In this document: positions 35,402 to 44,549 of the stretch, piece by piece
How the letters are laid out: every line of letters starts with the position of its first letter
Position numbering within the stretch: position 1 is the stretch's first letter
Source of the DNA: Alphaproteobacteria bacterium
GTDB taxonomy: Bacteria; Pseudomonadota; Alphaproteobacteria; Micavibrionales; Micavibrionaceae
Length of the DNA stretch: 64,000 bases
Assembly: GCA_021776025.1 (NCBI GenBank)
Contig: JAJFGR010000012.1
Location: 372,001 to 436,000 of the forward strand
Direction: 5' to 3'
Made by a program: the position numbers and the translations under genes
The notes under the pieces: model-generated
Databases searched by the model: none
What the model saw: only the letters and a program-made list of their open reading frames with translations
Told to the model about the DNA's origin: nothing

Positions 35402-38400
35402 TATTTCTGCGCCTCCGCTTGCACAAGCTTTCCGCCGCCGGTCAGCAAGTTTTCAAGCTTGCGCATCACAACGTAGAAAAGCGGGGTAAAGACGATGCCG
35501 AAAAATGTCACGCCCAGCATCCCGGAAAATACTGCAACGCCAATGGCTTGGCGCATTTCCGCCCCTGCGCCTGTGCTGAGTACAAGTGGCAGCACACCGA
35601 GGATAAAAGAAAAGGACGTCATCAGGATGGGGCGCAAACGCAAGCGCGCAGCTTCAATCGCGGCATCTACAATGCCGCGCCCTTGGCGCTCAAGATCGCG
35701 GGCAAACTCCACAATCAAAATTGCGTTCTTACACGCCAAACCAGCGAGCACGAACAGGCTGATCTGCGTAAAAATATTATTATCCATGCCCATCGGTGCG
35801 CCCATAGATATTTTAAATTGCCCGAAAAGATAGACACCAACCATCGCTGATAAAGTACTCATTGGTACAATCAGAATTACAGCCATAGGCAGGAACAGGT
35901 TTTCATACTGCGCAGCCAGCACAAGATAGGCGAGCAGCAGACAGAGCGGAAAAATTAGCAGCGCGGTGTTGCCTGCCAGAATTTGTTGGTAAGTTAGGCC
36001 CGTCCATTCGAAGCCCATACCCGGCGGCAGGGTTTCTTCCAGAACCTGAACAATGGCGTCTTGCGCTTCGCCCGAAGAATATCCCGGCGCGGGGTTGCCG
36101 TTTAGATCGGCGCTGCGGAATGCGTTATAGCGCTGCGCGACTTCCGGGCCGAAAGTTTCTTCGACGGTCATGACAGAGCCAAGCGGCACCATGTCCCCTT
36201 TTGCATTACGCGTTTTGAGACGTAAAATGTCGGATGGGTCGGAGCGGTACTCTTTATCGGCCTGTGCGATGACCTGATATGTGCGGCCAAAGAGGTTGAA
36301 GTCATTGATATAGCGAGAGCCGAGATAGACCTGCATCGTGTCATAGACTTCCTGAATGGGAATGCCGAGTTGCTGCGCACGCTCGCGGTCCATGTTGGCG
36401 AAAAGCTGCGGGTAATTGACGTCGTAATTACTGAAAACGCGGCTGAGGGCGGGATGCTCGTTGGCCTTCATGCTGACTTCCTGCACAGCTTCGTTGAGCG
36501 CCGCGATGCCTAGATCCGCTTTATCCTGAATGCTTAGGGCAAAGCCGCCAACTGTGCCCATACCGCTGACTGGCGGCGGCGGGAAGATGGCAATGAAGGC
36601 TTCGTCAATGGCCATGAATTTGCCTTGGAGCTGTCCGGCGATGGCGGGGCCGTAGAGATCGGGGCGCGTGCGATCCTTAAAATCATCCAGCGTTACGAAG
36701 ACAATGCCGGAGCTTGCAGAGCTGGAGAAACCGGCAATAGACAAGCCCGGGAATTGCACTGCGTTTTTCACGCCTTCCTGGGTCAGTGCGATTTCGCCCA
36801 TCTTACGCATGACTTCTTCGGTGCGCTCGAGATTTGCGCCGGGGGGGAGTTTGGCAAAAGCGACGAGATATTGTTTGTCCTGCACAGGGATGAAGCCCTT
36901 GGGGACCAAGTTAAAGCTATAGACCGTTGCAGCGATGAATAAACCATAGAGCACGAGCATGATAAATCGTCTGCGAACGAATATACAGACAAGCTTGCCG
37001 TAGAGGCATGAAGCCATCTCGAAGCCTTTGTTAAAGATTTTGAAGAACCAGCCGAACAGGAGGTCCAAAAGTTTTGTGACGATGTCTTTTTTGTCGTCTT
37101 CAGTTTTCAATAGCTTTGCAGAAAGCGCGGGCGAAAGCGTGAGCGCGACGAAAGTAGAAATGATGGTTGCGATGGCGATGGTCACGGCGAACTGGCGGTA
37201 AAATTGTCCTGTTAGCCCGCTGATAAAGGCAATGGGTACGAAAACGCTGATGAGAACAAGAGAGGTGGCAATGACGGGCCCTGTTACTTCCTTCATGGCC
37301 TGAATAGTAGCAGCATGTGATTTCATGCCTTTACTTATATTCCGCTCGACATTTTCAACGACAACGATGGCATCATCAACCACAATCCCGATGGCCAATA
37401 TCAAACCAAAGAGTGAGAGAACGTTGATTGAAAAGCCAAGCATGAGCATGAGTGAAAATGTTCCGACAATTGAAATCGGCACCGCTAGAAACGGAATGAT
37501 CGATGCGCGCCAAGTTTGCAAAAAGACAATCACAACCAGAACAACCAAAGCCACAGCTTGGAATAATGTCTCGATCACCGATTCAATCGAATAGCGAACA
37601 AACACCGTCGGATCATAAACAATCGTATATTCGATCCCTTCGGGGAAGCTCTTTTTTAGCTCTTCCATGACCGCCCGAACATCGCTTGAGATATTCAGCG
37701 CATTGGCCCCGGGTGAGGCAAAAATTGGAATAGCAACGGCTGGATCATTATTAAGCAGCGAACGCAGCGCATAGGTTTGCGCGCCCAGCTCCAGACGCGC
37801 AACATCGCCAAGGCGGGTGAGGACGCCGTTTTCATCGCTTTTGATGATGATATCTTCAAACTCTTCGGGTGATTGCAGCCGCCCTTGCGTATTGATGGGA
37901 AGTTCAATTTGTGCACCCACATCATAGGGCGCGCCGCCGATCTTCCCGGCGGCCACCTGAACATTTTGCCCGCGGACAGCGTTAATCACATCATTGGCGC
38001 TCATGTCCAACTCGGCAATCGCTTCGGGATTGAGCCAGACCCGCATTGCGTAATCACCCGATCCAAACACGGCAACGCGGCCTACACCTTGGACTTTGGC
38101 AAGTTGGTCTTTGACGTTAATCGTGCCGAAATTACGAAGATAAAGCTCATCATAACTATTATCAGGTGAGCGCAAGTGCACCACCATCGTCAGATCAGGC
38201 GAGCTTTTTGTCACCGTCACACCAAGCTGGCGCGTAACCTCTGGCAGGCGCGGTTCGGCTTGGGATACACGGTTTTGAACGAGTTGCTGCGCGAGATCGA
38301 CGTCCGAGCCGATCTTGAACGTCACCGTTAAGGACATCACACCATCGGTTGAGGCCAGCGAGTTCATATAGAGCATGTTTTCAACGCCGTTTATTGCCTC

Positions 38401-38604
38401 TTCGAGCGGCGTGGCGACGGTTTCAGCAATTGTTGTGGGGTTCGCGCCCGGAAAGCTGGCGGTTACATTCACAGATGGCGGGGCGACTTCGGGGTATTCA
38501 GAGATTGGCAGGTTCAGCATGGCGATAGCGCCCGCTATAAACACCATTATCGACAGCACGCTCGCAAAAATCGGCCGATCAATGAAATAGCCTGAGACGT
38601 TCAT
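35401..38604 (-). CDS. RND multidrug efflux permease, HAE1 (AcrB/MexB) family
   Basis: A 1067-residue inner-membrane proton antiporter with twelve predicted helices and two large periplasmic loops. The start MNVSGYFIDRPIFASVLSIM and PISEYPEVAPPSVNVTASFP are typical. Helix 4 carries GIVVDDAIVVVENVER with the proton-relay aspartate pair, and the GxxxD-type LGVLPLV and late helix motifs are present. HAE1 pumps export hydrophobic or amphiphilic compounds; substrates cannot be read from sequence. It overlaps both the adaptor gene upstream and the channel gene downstream by one base, so the three are one operon. No regulator gene is adjacent. Confidence 0.96.
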   Translation of the reverse strand: MNVSGYFIDRPIFASVLSIMVFIAGAIAMLNLPISEYPEVAPPSVNVTASFPGANPTTIAETVATPLEEAINGVENMLYMNSLASTDGVMSLTVTFKIGSDVDLAQQLVQNRVSQAEPRLPEVTRQLGVTVTKSSPDLTMVVHLRSPDNSYDELYLRNFGTINVKDQLAKVQGVGRVAVFGSGDYAMRVWLNPEAIAELDMSANDVINAVRGQNVQVAAGKIGGAPYDVGAQIELPINTQGRLQSPEEFEDIIIKSDENGVLTRLGDVARLELGAQTYALRSLLNNDPAVAIPIFASPGANALNISSDVRAVMEELKKSFPEGIEYTIVYDPTVFVRYSIESVIETLFQAVALVVLVVIVFLQTWRASIIPFLAVPISIVGTFSLMLMLGFSINVLSLFGLILAIGIVVDDAIVVVENVERNISKGMKSHAATIQAMKEVTGPVIATSLVLISVFVPIAFISGLTGQFYRQFAVTIAIATIISTFVALTLSPALSAKLLKTEDDKKDIVTKLLDLLFGWFFKIFNKGFEMASCLYGKLVCIFVRRRFIMLVLYGLFIAATVYSFNLVPKGFIPVQDKQYLVAFAKLPPGANLERTEEVMRKMGEIALTQEGVKNAVQFPGLSIAGFSSSASSGIVFVTLDDFKDRTRPDLYGPAIAGQLQGKFMAIDEAFIAIFPPPPVSGMGTVGGFALSIQDKADLGIAALNEAVQEVSMKANEHPALSRVFSNYDVNYPQLFANMDRERAQQLGIPIQEVYDTMQVYLGSRYINDFNLFGRTYQVIAQADKEYRSDPSDILRLKTRNAKGDMVPLGSVMTVEETFGPEVAQRYNAFRSADLNGNPAPGYSSGEAQDAIVQVLEETLPPGMGFEWTGLTYQQILAGNTALLIFPLCLLLAYLVLAAQYENLFLPMAVILIVPMSTLSAMVGVYLFGQFKISMGAPMGMDNNIFTQISLFVLAGLACKNAILIVEFARDLERQGRGIVDAAIEAARLRLRPILMTSFSFILGVLPLVLSTGAGAEMRQAIGVAVFSGMLGVTFFGIVFTPLFYVVMRKLENLLTGGGKLVQAEAQK

Positions 38605-39785
38605 TATTCCGGCGCCTTTTGTGAAGCTTTCTCCTGCTCGTCTTTTGTCATCGGCTTCACTTCCATGCCTGGGCGAATGCGGATCAGACCTTCAGCAATC
38701 ACTTTATCGCCAACCTCCAAGCCGGAGAGGACGACACGGCTTTGGCCGGAGCGGTCACCAATTTCAACCTGACGATAGACAACCGTGTTTTTGTCATCGA
38801 CGACATAAACAAACTTACGGCTTTGATCTGTGCCAAGCATTTTTTCATCCACCATAATTTGCTGCTTGCGATCGGCGCTGCCTAAACGGACCTTGGCGAA
38901 CATACCGGACAGAAGCGCACCATTTTCATTTTCGAGAATTGCACGTGCGCGGATAGTACCGGAAGCAGCGTTAATGCGGTTGTCAAAGGCATGGATCACG
39001 CCATCAATCGGATCATGATCGCCACGCAGAATGATTTGAACAGGAATTTTGCCCTCCTGCTCTTTATCCTTGGCCTGCCCACGCACATAAGACAAATAGG
39101 TTTGTTCATCGACTTCGAAATCAACATAGATTTGTTCGTCTGCCACTATGGTGGTGACAATTGGTGCATTTGGGCCTTCTTCAACCAAATTCCCCACGGT
39201 AATTTCTGCGCGGCTGACCCGGCCAGAGATTGGCGCTTTGACATGGGCGTAATCAAGATTAATCTGCGCTTGCTCAATGGTTGCTTTTGCGCCAGCGACT
39301 TCTGCCCATGCAAAGTCCTTGGCTGCGCGGCGTTCATCATAAATGCGCTGGGAAATTGCATTGGTTTTGATGAGATCTTTGGAGCGTTCAAATTCCTTCA
39401 TTGCGCGCGTAAAACTGCTTTGCGCGGCTTTAAGGGCGGCTTTTGTTTGTGAGAGTGTTGCTTCATAGGGGCGCGGATCAATGACGAATAAAATGTCTTC
39501 TTTTTCAACGCGCTGACCGTCTTCGAAATTCAATTCGATAATCCGGCCGCTGACTTGGGGCCTAATCTCCGCTGAATCCACAGCAACCAGCCGTCCGGGA
39601 AAATCTTTCCAAATGCGCACTTCTTCCGGCTTAACAATGCTGACAACTACCGGCATCGGGCCTTGCGGCATACCCGGCATTTGCGCACTAGCCTGCCTTG
39701 GTGACTTCCATATGAAAGCGCTGCCTATGAGCATCACCATCAGGAAAACTCCAAAGAAAAGCTTGAGTTTAGTCGGTTTAAACAT
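38604..39785 (-). CDS. Periplasmic adaptor of RND efflux pump (AcrA/MexA-like)
   Basis: A 393-residue membrane fusion protein. The ATG at 39785 is preferred because GGGGAG lies just upstream; the frame extends eight codons further. The N-terminus has a membrane/signal helix (LKLFFGVFLMVMLIGSAFIW) without a lipobox cysteine. The lipoyl/barrel region (IRPQVSGRIIELNFEDGQRV, APISGRVSRAEITVGNLV) and coiled-coil hairpin between them are clear. It bridges the pump and the outer-membrane channel encoded downstream. First gene of the operon. Confidence 0.94.
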   Translation of the reverse strand: MFKPTKLKLFFGVFLMVMLIGSAFIWKSPRQASAQMPGMPQGPMPVVVSIVKPEEVRIWKDFPGRLVAVDSAEIRPQVSGRIIELNFEDGQRVEKEDILFVIDPRPYEATLSQTKAALKAAQSSFTRAMKEFERSKDLIKTNAISQRIYDERRAAKDFAWAEVAGAKATIEQAQINLDYAHVKAPISGRVSRAEITVGNLVEEGPNAPIVTTIVADEQIYVDFEVDEQTYLSYVRGQAKDKEQEGKIPVQIILRGDHDPIDGVIHAFDNRINAASGTIRARAILENENGALLSGMFAKVRLGSADRKQQIMVDEKMLGTDQSRKFVYVVDDKNTVVYRQVEIGDRSGQSRVVLSGLEVGDKVIAEGLIRIRPGMEVKPMTKDEQEKASQKAPE

Positions 39786-39879
39786 CGCGATCTCCCCACT
39801 GCCACGCACTTGGGTAAAATAGTCTTTATTCCTATTTTGGCAAGAGTTATTAGCACTTTATCGTTTTTCCTTAAAGTAC

Positions 39880-39910
39880 TTGACAAAAGCTAAAGTTTAT
39901 AGGAATTTAT
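39880..39910 (+). promoter_or_regulatory. Possible promoter ahead of the S24-like gene
   Basis: An exact TTGACA (39880-39885) is followed about 18 bases later by AATTTA, a weak -10 element. The gene start is 90 bases downstream. Only the -35 box is convincing. Confidence 0.35.
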
Positions 39911-40000
39911 TCACAGACAACAGGCGAGCTGCGCCCAATTGCCTCCCATGGGCAGCCGCATAATTTTTCAAACCCCCAATTTACAGATCAGGAGATAAAC

Positions 40001-40411
40001 ATGCTCTCACTGCTTAGCAGCGTGGCCTCTGCCGCTACGCTTAGATCACTACAAAACACTTTAATCGATACGCTGTATGTAGACAGCCCTGTCACCGGCG
40101 CAATTGTACTTACGGGCAGCGAGCCAAAGAACATCAAGAATTTTCGCGTTGAAGACAATATGATGGCCCCGGAATTTAACTGCGATGAACATGTGCTTGT
40201 TGATTTATCTGATTGCACCCCCTCGCCACCAGGTACATTTATCGTTTCCGATGGCTTTGGGTTTTTGTTACGTAACTGCGAACCTGTTCCAAATTCAGAT
40301 CCTGTGAAAATTAAAATTACAGCGCTAAAAGATAGCTTCGAGCCACAAACTCTAACGCTTGATGAATTTCAAATTATCGGGCGGGTGATCGCCAAACTGC
40401 AATGGCTTTAA
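40001..40411 (+). CDS. S24 (LexA/UmuD)-like protein without the catalytic serine
   Basis: A 136-residue protein with AGGAG seven bases before its ATG. Residues 46-136 follow the S24 peptidase fold of LexA and phage repressors: VEDNMMAPEF where the family has V.GDSMxPt, then DEHVLVDLSD, PPGTFIVSDGFGFLLR and the final IIGRVIAKLQWL. The nucleophilic serine position is M54 and no lysine is present where the general base should be, so it is probably not a self-cleaving protease. There is no HTH domain; the first 45 residues are different. It may be a fold-only dimer or binding module. Stand-alone gene, convergent with cysQ. Confidence 0.65.
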   Translation: MLSLLSSVASAATLRSLQNTLIDTLYVDSPVTGAIVLTGSEPKNIKNFRVEDNMMAPEFNCDEHVLVDLSDCTPSPPGTFIVSDGFGFLLRNCEPVPNSDPVKIKITALKDSFEPQTLTLDEFQIIGRVIAKLQWL

Positions 40412-40417
40412 AAAAGC

Positions 40418-40441
40418 GGACTTAGTCCGGTTTCTAAGTCC
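40418..40441. terminator. Inverted repeat between convergent genes, likely bidirectional terminator
   Basis: An eight-pair perfect stem GGACTTAG / CTAAGTCC encloses TCCGGTTT. A shorter alternative hairpin, CGGAC-TTA-GTCCG, uses the same left bases. It lies exactly between the stops of the S24-like gene and cysQ. The T tract is short on the plus strand; an A tract at 40410-40415 would serve the minus strand. Confidence 0.6.
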
Positions 40442-40443
40442 AC

Positions 40444-41304
40444 TTATTCGGCTTTAAACCAATGGAATGAGCACGCGACAAATTCAGGGTTGAGCCATTT
40501 AGGATCAGCCCCACCATATTGCAACGGCTTCCCATCAATATCGGTAATAACGCCACCCGCTGATTGTAAAATAGCATCGCCAGCCGCCGTATCCCATTCG
40601 CAAGTTGGACCAAGGCGCGGATAAATATCGGCCTTGCCCATTGCGACAGCGCAAATTTTAAGCGAGCTAGCGCGTTTAATGACTTTCTCGACCTTGAAGC
40701 GCTCTAAAAACTTATCAAGTTTGCTGTCATTACCGTAATGCTTGCTGGTAACGACTGTCATCCCACCTTTTGACAGTGGACGAACCGAAATTTCTTTTTC
40801 ATTACCTGAGTCCTGCAGCCAGCGAATGGCGGTGCCCGGCCCATGCCCGGCAAACATCTCGCCCTTGGCCGGCGCATAGATTACGCCGATAATCGGGCGA
40901 CCGTTGTGAATAAGCGCGATGTTGACAGTAAACTCATCACCGCCGCCGATGAAATCTCTTGTCCCATCCAGCGGATCGACCAACCAGAAATATTCCTCAC
41001 CGGTAACCGGCTCCACTTTTCCAAGGGCCGCCGCTTCTTCTCCAACTATCGAAATATCAGGCGTTAATTGTTCCAGTGACATTTGAATAAACATCTCGGC
41101 TTCACGGTCTGCAAGCGTAACAGGCGAGTTATCATTTTTTGTATCGACCTGCATATCTTCCAGGCCTTCATAATATTTCATGATGACTTCGCCAGCATCC
41201 AAGGCGATCCTGCGCACCATATTGCAAAGCGCTTCAGGGTTTTGGAGGAGCTTAGTGGCCCGCTCTTTCGCTTTTTCTTCAAATATATTTTCTTCAGCGG
41301 GCAA
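40444..41304 (-). CDS. cysQ: 3'(2'),5'-bisphosphate nucleotidase CysQ
   Basis: IMPase-fold phosphatase that removes the 3' phosphate of PAP (and PAPS), a by-product of sulfate assimilation. The 286-residue protein shows SIVGEEAAALG, WLVDPLDGTRDFIGG (metal-binding DPLDGT) and TCEWDTAAGDAIL, the CysQ version of the WD.AA motif. The final SAGGVITDIDGKPLQYG is also conserved. It is downstream of ugd with 21 bases between, so the two are probably co-transcribed. Confidence 0.93.
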   Translation of the reverse strand: MPAEENIFEEKAKERATKLLQNPEALCNMVRRIALDAGEVIMKYYEGLEDMQVDTKNDNSPVTLADREAEMFIQMSLEQLTPDISIVGEEAAALGKVEPVTGEEYFWLVDPLDGTRDFIGGGDEFTVNIALIHNGRPIIGVIYAPAKGEMFAGHGPGTAIRWLQDSGNEKEISVRPLSKGGMTVVTSKHYGNDSKLDKFLERFKVEKVIKRASSLKICAVAMGKADIYPRLGPTCEWDTAAGDAILQSAGGVITDIDGKPLQYGGADPKWLNPEFVACSFHWFKAE

Positions 41305-41325
41305 TGGCTTTTCTTTCTTTAAAAG

Positions 41326-42672
41326 TTATGAGGCTTTCTTTAAGTCCTCAACCCTATCAGAACGGACCTCGGGTCGGCCAATGGAAATATAATGGAATCC
41401 ACGCTCTTGCATATCCTCCGGGTTATAAATATTGCGCATATCGATCATGCGTTTAGTTTTCATGACTTCCGCAAGTTTTGAAATCGCGAGTGCGCGAAAC
41501 TCATTCCATTCAGTGATAATTACCAACGCATCGGCATCTTTTGCCGCCTCATAGGAATCGTTGCACCATTCAACATCCTCAAGATGTTTTTGGGCTGCTT
41601 CCATGGCTGCAGGATCATAAGCAGCGATTTTAGCGCCCTCATCCTGAAGATAGGGAATAATTTGTAAAGACGGCGCATCGCGGACATCATCGGTATTAGG
41701 TTTAAAAGCCACACCCAAAATTGCTATGCGTTTACCCTCAACATCGCCGCCGCACGCATCAATAACGCGCTGAGCCATGGAACGCTGGCGCTCCGCATTT
41801 ACCCACACAACAGTTTCGACAATATTTTGTGGGGCGTTATGTTTCTGGCCAATTTGCGTCAGAGCCAAAGTATCTTTGGGGAAACAGGACCCACCATAAC
41901 CAGGGCCAGCATGGAGAAACTTTGAGCCGATGCGGCCATCAAGCCCAATACCTTTGGCAACTTCCTGTACATTGGCACCAGTTTGTTCACACAGATTGGC
42001 GATTTCATTAATGAAGGTAATCTTAGTTGCCAGAAATGCATTCCCGGCATATTTGATAGTCTCCGCCGTTTCAGGAGATGTCACCACCATCGGCGTTTCA
42101 TTGATGTAAAGCGGGCGATACAGATCGCGCATAATTTCCACAGCGCGCTCAGACTTTGTACCAATGACAATGCGATCGGGGCGAAGGAAATCATTAATTG
42201 CTGCACCTTCGCGAAGAAATTCGGGATTAGAACAGATATCAAAGTCTGCATCCGGGCGCTCTTCTTTAATAATGCGCTCTATTTCTTTTGCAGTGCCGAC
42301 CGGCACGGTCGATTTAGTGACGATGAGCGTATAGCCCTCCATCACTCTCGCAACTTCACGGGCTGCGTCATAAACATATGTCATATCCGCATGACCATCA
42401 TCCTGATTGGATGGTGTTCCCACGGCAATGAAAATGGCCTTTGAACCTTTAACGGCCTCATTGATATCTGTTGTGAACGAAAGGCGTCCAGCGTCAACCT
42501 GTTTTGCTACTAAACCTTCAAGACCCGGCTCATAAATTGGAATTTCACCGCGCTTTAACCCAGCAATTTTATCGACGTCTTTATCAAGGCAGACAACATC
42601 GATCCCGAATTCAGCAAAACAGGTTCCTGAAACCAAGCCTACATAGCCTGTTCCAACCATTCCGATACGCAT
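41326..42672 (-). CDS. ugd: UDP-glucose 6-dehydrogenase
   Basis: Oxidises UDP-glucose twice to UDP-glucuronate with NAD, supplying precursors for polysaccharides or lipid A sugars. The 448-residue protein has the N-terminal NAD site MRIGMVGTGYVGLVSG, the catalytic-cysteine motif GYGGSCFPKDT, and the C-terminal UDP-binding domain with ILGVAFKPNTDDVRDAP. Length is typical. The product could serve the sugar-transfer cluster at 18.8-21.5 kb, though the two loci are far apart. It heads a probable two-gene unit with cysQ. Confidence 0.97.
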   Translation of the reverse strand: MRIGMVGTGYVGLVSGTCFAEFGIDVVCLDKDVDKIAGLKRGEIPIYEPGLEGLVAKQVDAGRLSFTTDINEAVKGSKAIFIAVGTPSNQDDGHADMTYVYDAAREVARVMEGYTLIVTKSTVPVGTAKEIERIIKEERPDADFDICSNPEFLREGAAINDFLRPDRIVIGTKSERAVEIMRDLYRPLYINETPMVVTSPETAETIKYAGNAFLATKITFINEIANLCEQTGANVQEVAKGIGLDGRIGSKFLHAGPGYGGSCFPKDTLALTQIGQKHNAPQNIVETVVWVNAERQRSMAQRVIDACGGDVEGKRIAILGVAFKPNTDDVRDAPSLQIIPYLQDEGAKIAAYDPAAMEAAQKHLEDVEWCNDSYEAAKDADALVIITEWNEFRALAISKLAEVMKTKRMIDMRNIYNPEDMQERGFHYISIGRPEVRSDRVEDLKKAS

Positions 42673-42821
42673 ATTAATGTCCTTCCAATTCCCAGATTTC
42701 AGCGTCTTTTTCGCATTGCAGCGGCGGTTTTACAAGCTTAAAATCGGTTTAAACTTCTTATTAAGACAATATCGGCTATGCTTAGATAATATCTTCAGTT
42801 TTCAAACAATCACGCAAAAGA

Positions 42822-42851
42822 TTGCATAACCTCCCCGATTTGGATTATATT
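42822..42851 (+). promoter_or_regulatory. Probable sigma-70-like promoter of the sapC-like gene
   Basis: TTGCAT (42822-42827), 18-base spacer, TATATT (42846-42851), about 60 bases ahead of the start codon. The rest of the 240-base gap shared with divergent ugd shows nothing else recognisable. Confidence 0.45.
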
Positions 42852-42912
42852 CCTGTACAAGTATTTCAAGTTTTAAGAATTATTGAGGAATTTCAACATA
42901 CAAGGACGAAAA

Positions 42913-43728
42913 ATGGCTAAGAAAGAGACGAAAAAAGACGCTAAAGCGAAGACAAAAAAGGCAGATAACGGTGAGCAAACTCAACAAGCTCCCGCTAATA
43001 TGCCTTTATTTTACAAAAACCCAGTACCTTTGGATGCGAAAGCGCATGCTGATTTGGGTTTGAAAAAGAATTTTGGCTTCAATTTCACAGAAGGCGTTAA
43101 TGCTGTTCCGGTCAATCTGATCGAAATGCCGCAGGTCTGCCATTTCTATCCGATTGCATTTTCACCCGATGGCAATGCAACGCCCGTTGCGATTTTAGGG
43201 CTTCGTGATAATGAGAATTTATTTTTACAGCCTGACAACACATGGGAAGCCAATACATATATCCCGGCTTATATCCGCAGATATCCTTTTATATTCTCCG
43301 AAATTCCTGAAGGTGAGCAGCTAACATTATGTATGGATATGGATAATTCAATCACAGAGAAAAAAGGTGATCAGAAATTCTTTAATGATGATGGCAGCGC
43401 CAGCGATTTGTCGACAAATGCTTTGGAATTTTGTAAATCCTATCATGCTGCAGCTCAACAAACACTTGAGTTTAGTAAGGCTCTGGCCGCTTCGGATATT
43501 TTGGTTGATCGTGAAGCACAGATTAATGTTGCCGATAACAAGCGCATTAACTTCTCCGGCTTTAAGATTATTGATGAGCAGAAACTTGCTTCACTTGATG
43601 ACAAGGTCTTTCTGGAGTGGCGTCAGCAGGGCTGGCTACCGTTCCTTTATGCGCATCTGTTTTCAGGTGCACAATGGCAGCGTCTTACATACTTGCTGAA
43701 CACACGTTTGGACAAAGAAGCCGCTTAA
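42913..43728 (+). CDS. SapC family protein
   Basis: A 271-residue cytoplasmic-looking protein. ATG 42913 is supported by AAGGA seven bases upstream; the longer frame from 42883 lacks one. The N-terminus is lysine-rich (AKKETKKDAKAKTKKADNGE), then the SapC-type body: FYKNPVPLDAKAHADLGLK, PIAFSPDGNATPVAILGLR, WEANTYIPAYIRRYPFIFSE and AHLFSGAQWQRLTYL. The family is named after a Campylobacter gene near S-layer secretion functions; its real role in alphaproteobacteria is not established, and no type I secretion or S-layer gene is near here. The gene stands alone, followed by a stem-loop. Confidence 0.85.
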   Translation: MAKKETKKDAKAKTKKADNGEQTQQAPANMPLFYKNPVPLDAKAHADLGLKKNFGFNFTEGVNAVPVNLIEMPQVCHFYPIAFSPDGNATPVAILGLRDNENLFLQPDNTWEANTYIPAYIRRYPFIFSEIPEGEQLTLCMDMDNSITEKKGDQKFFNDDGSASDLSTNALEFCKSYHAAAQQTLEFSKALAASDILVDREAQINVADNKRINFSGFKIIDEQKLASLDDKVFLEWRQQGWLPFLYAHLFSGAQWQRLTYLLNTRLDKEAA

Positions 43729-43756
43729 TTTCTAAAAGCCATAACTTTTAATTGAA

Positions 43757-43798
43757 ACAGGCCCTTATTCGCATACGTGAATGGGGCCTGTGGACTTT
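43757..43798 (+). terminator. Stem-loop after the sapC-like gene
   Basis: An eight-pair perfect stem ACAGGCCC / GGGCCTGT, extended inward by ATTC / GAAT, is followed by a short T-rich stretch (GGACTTTTATGG). Position 28 bases after the stop suggests a terminator. Confidence 0.65.
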
Positions 43799-43877
43799 TA
43801 TGGAATAGATTCTTGATAACGCATCGGACTCATGTTAACCGTAGCTAATATCATTACAATCATGAGAGGCAAGTATC

Positions 43878-44438
43878 ATGGCTAAAGTCGGTGCGCAGCG
43901 AGCTGCAGAGCTTACGAATAAATCCAAATCCACAATCCAGCGCGCGATGAACAGCGGCAAACTTTCTTATGATCTGGACCCTAATGGTCGACGCGTTATT
44001 GATGTTTCTGAACTTGATCGCGCTTTTGGCCTTCAGCAGGGGTCTGCCGGCGGAAATACTGCCACGGTAGAGGAAGAGCTGGAGAAAGCTTCCTCGCTAA
44101 TCGAAACGGAACGCGTGAAAATGCGCGTGAAAATGCTGGAAGATCAGCTCATGGCAGCGGAAACGCAAATCGAAGATTTGAAAGCGCAGCGTGACCAGTG
44201 GCAGAGACAAGCCTCGCAAGTTCTCATCACCAGCCAATATTCTCAAAAACAGGCCGAGGAGCTGGCTGAGAAACTGAAAGAGCGTGAGACGCGCTCGCGC
44301 GAACGCCGGGAGAAAATGGACAAGCAAAAGCTTGAAGAGCGTATGAGCAAGCTTCAAGCCAATAACGAAAATAGCGGCAGTGAAGCAGAAAACAACGCGT
44401 TTAGCGGTTTGTGGAAACGTGTTAAAGGCCAGAATTAA
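43878..44438 (+). CDS. Small HTH-like N-terminus plus coiled-coil protein
   Basis: A 186-residue protein. The first 55 residues (VGAQRAAELTNKSKSTIQRA, NSGKLSYDLDPNGRRVIDVS) read as a MerR/excisionase-like winged HTH, where a helix-turn-helix and a GRR beta-wing are followed by VSELDRAF. The rest (about 65-165) is a long charged coiled coil (EKASSLIETERVKMRVKMLE, KLKERETRSRERREKMDKQK). Similar proteins in alphaproteobacteria carry loose names such as entry-exclusion-domain protein; I do not trust that function. No plasmid or phage gene is near. A DNA-binding oligomer is the most that can be inferred. Terminator downstream. Confidence 0.7.
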   Translation: MAKVGAQRAAELTNKSKSTIQRAMNSGKLSYDLDPNGRRVIDVSELDRAFGLQQGSAGGNTATVEEELEKASSLIETERVKMRVKMLEDQLMAAETQIEDLKAQRDQWQRQASQVLITSQYSQKQAEELAEKLKERETRSRERREKMDKQKLEERMSKLQANNENSGSEAENNAFSGLWKRVKGQN

Positions 44439-44463
44439 AAAGTTTCATAAGCGCTAGATTATT

Positions 44464-44492
44464 AAAGCCCGCCGGAGATGACGGGTTTTTTT
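44464..44492 (+). terminator. Rho-independent terminator after the HTH/coiled-coil gene
   Basis: A GC-rich stem (AAGCCCG / CGGGTTT around CCGGAGATGA) runs into seven T residues, 26 bases after the stop codon. Confidence 0.8.
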
Positions 44493-44549
44493 ATACTCGC
44501 AATTTGAAGATACTTCGCTTCGTAGCATGAAAAATGTTAAGATAGATAG

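Noticed and set aside
39841-40000. Operator for the RND efflux operon
   Set aside because: No clear palindrome or adjacent TetR/MarR-type regulator gene is visible.
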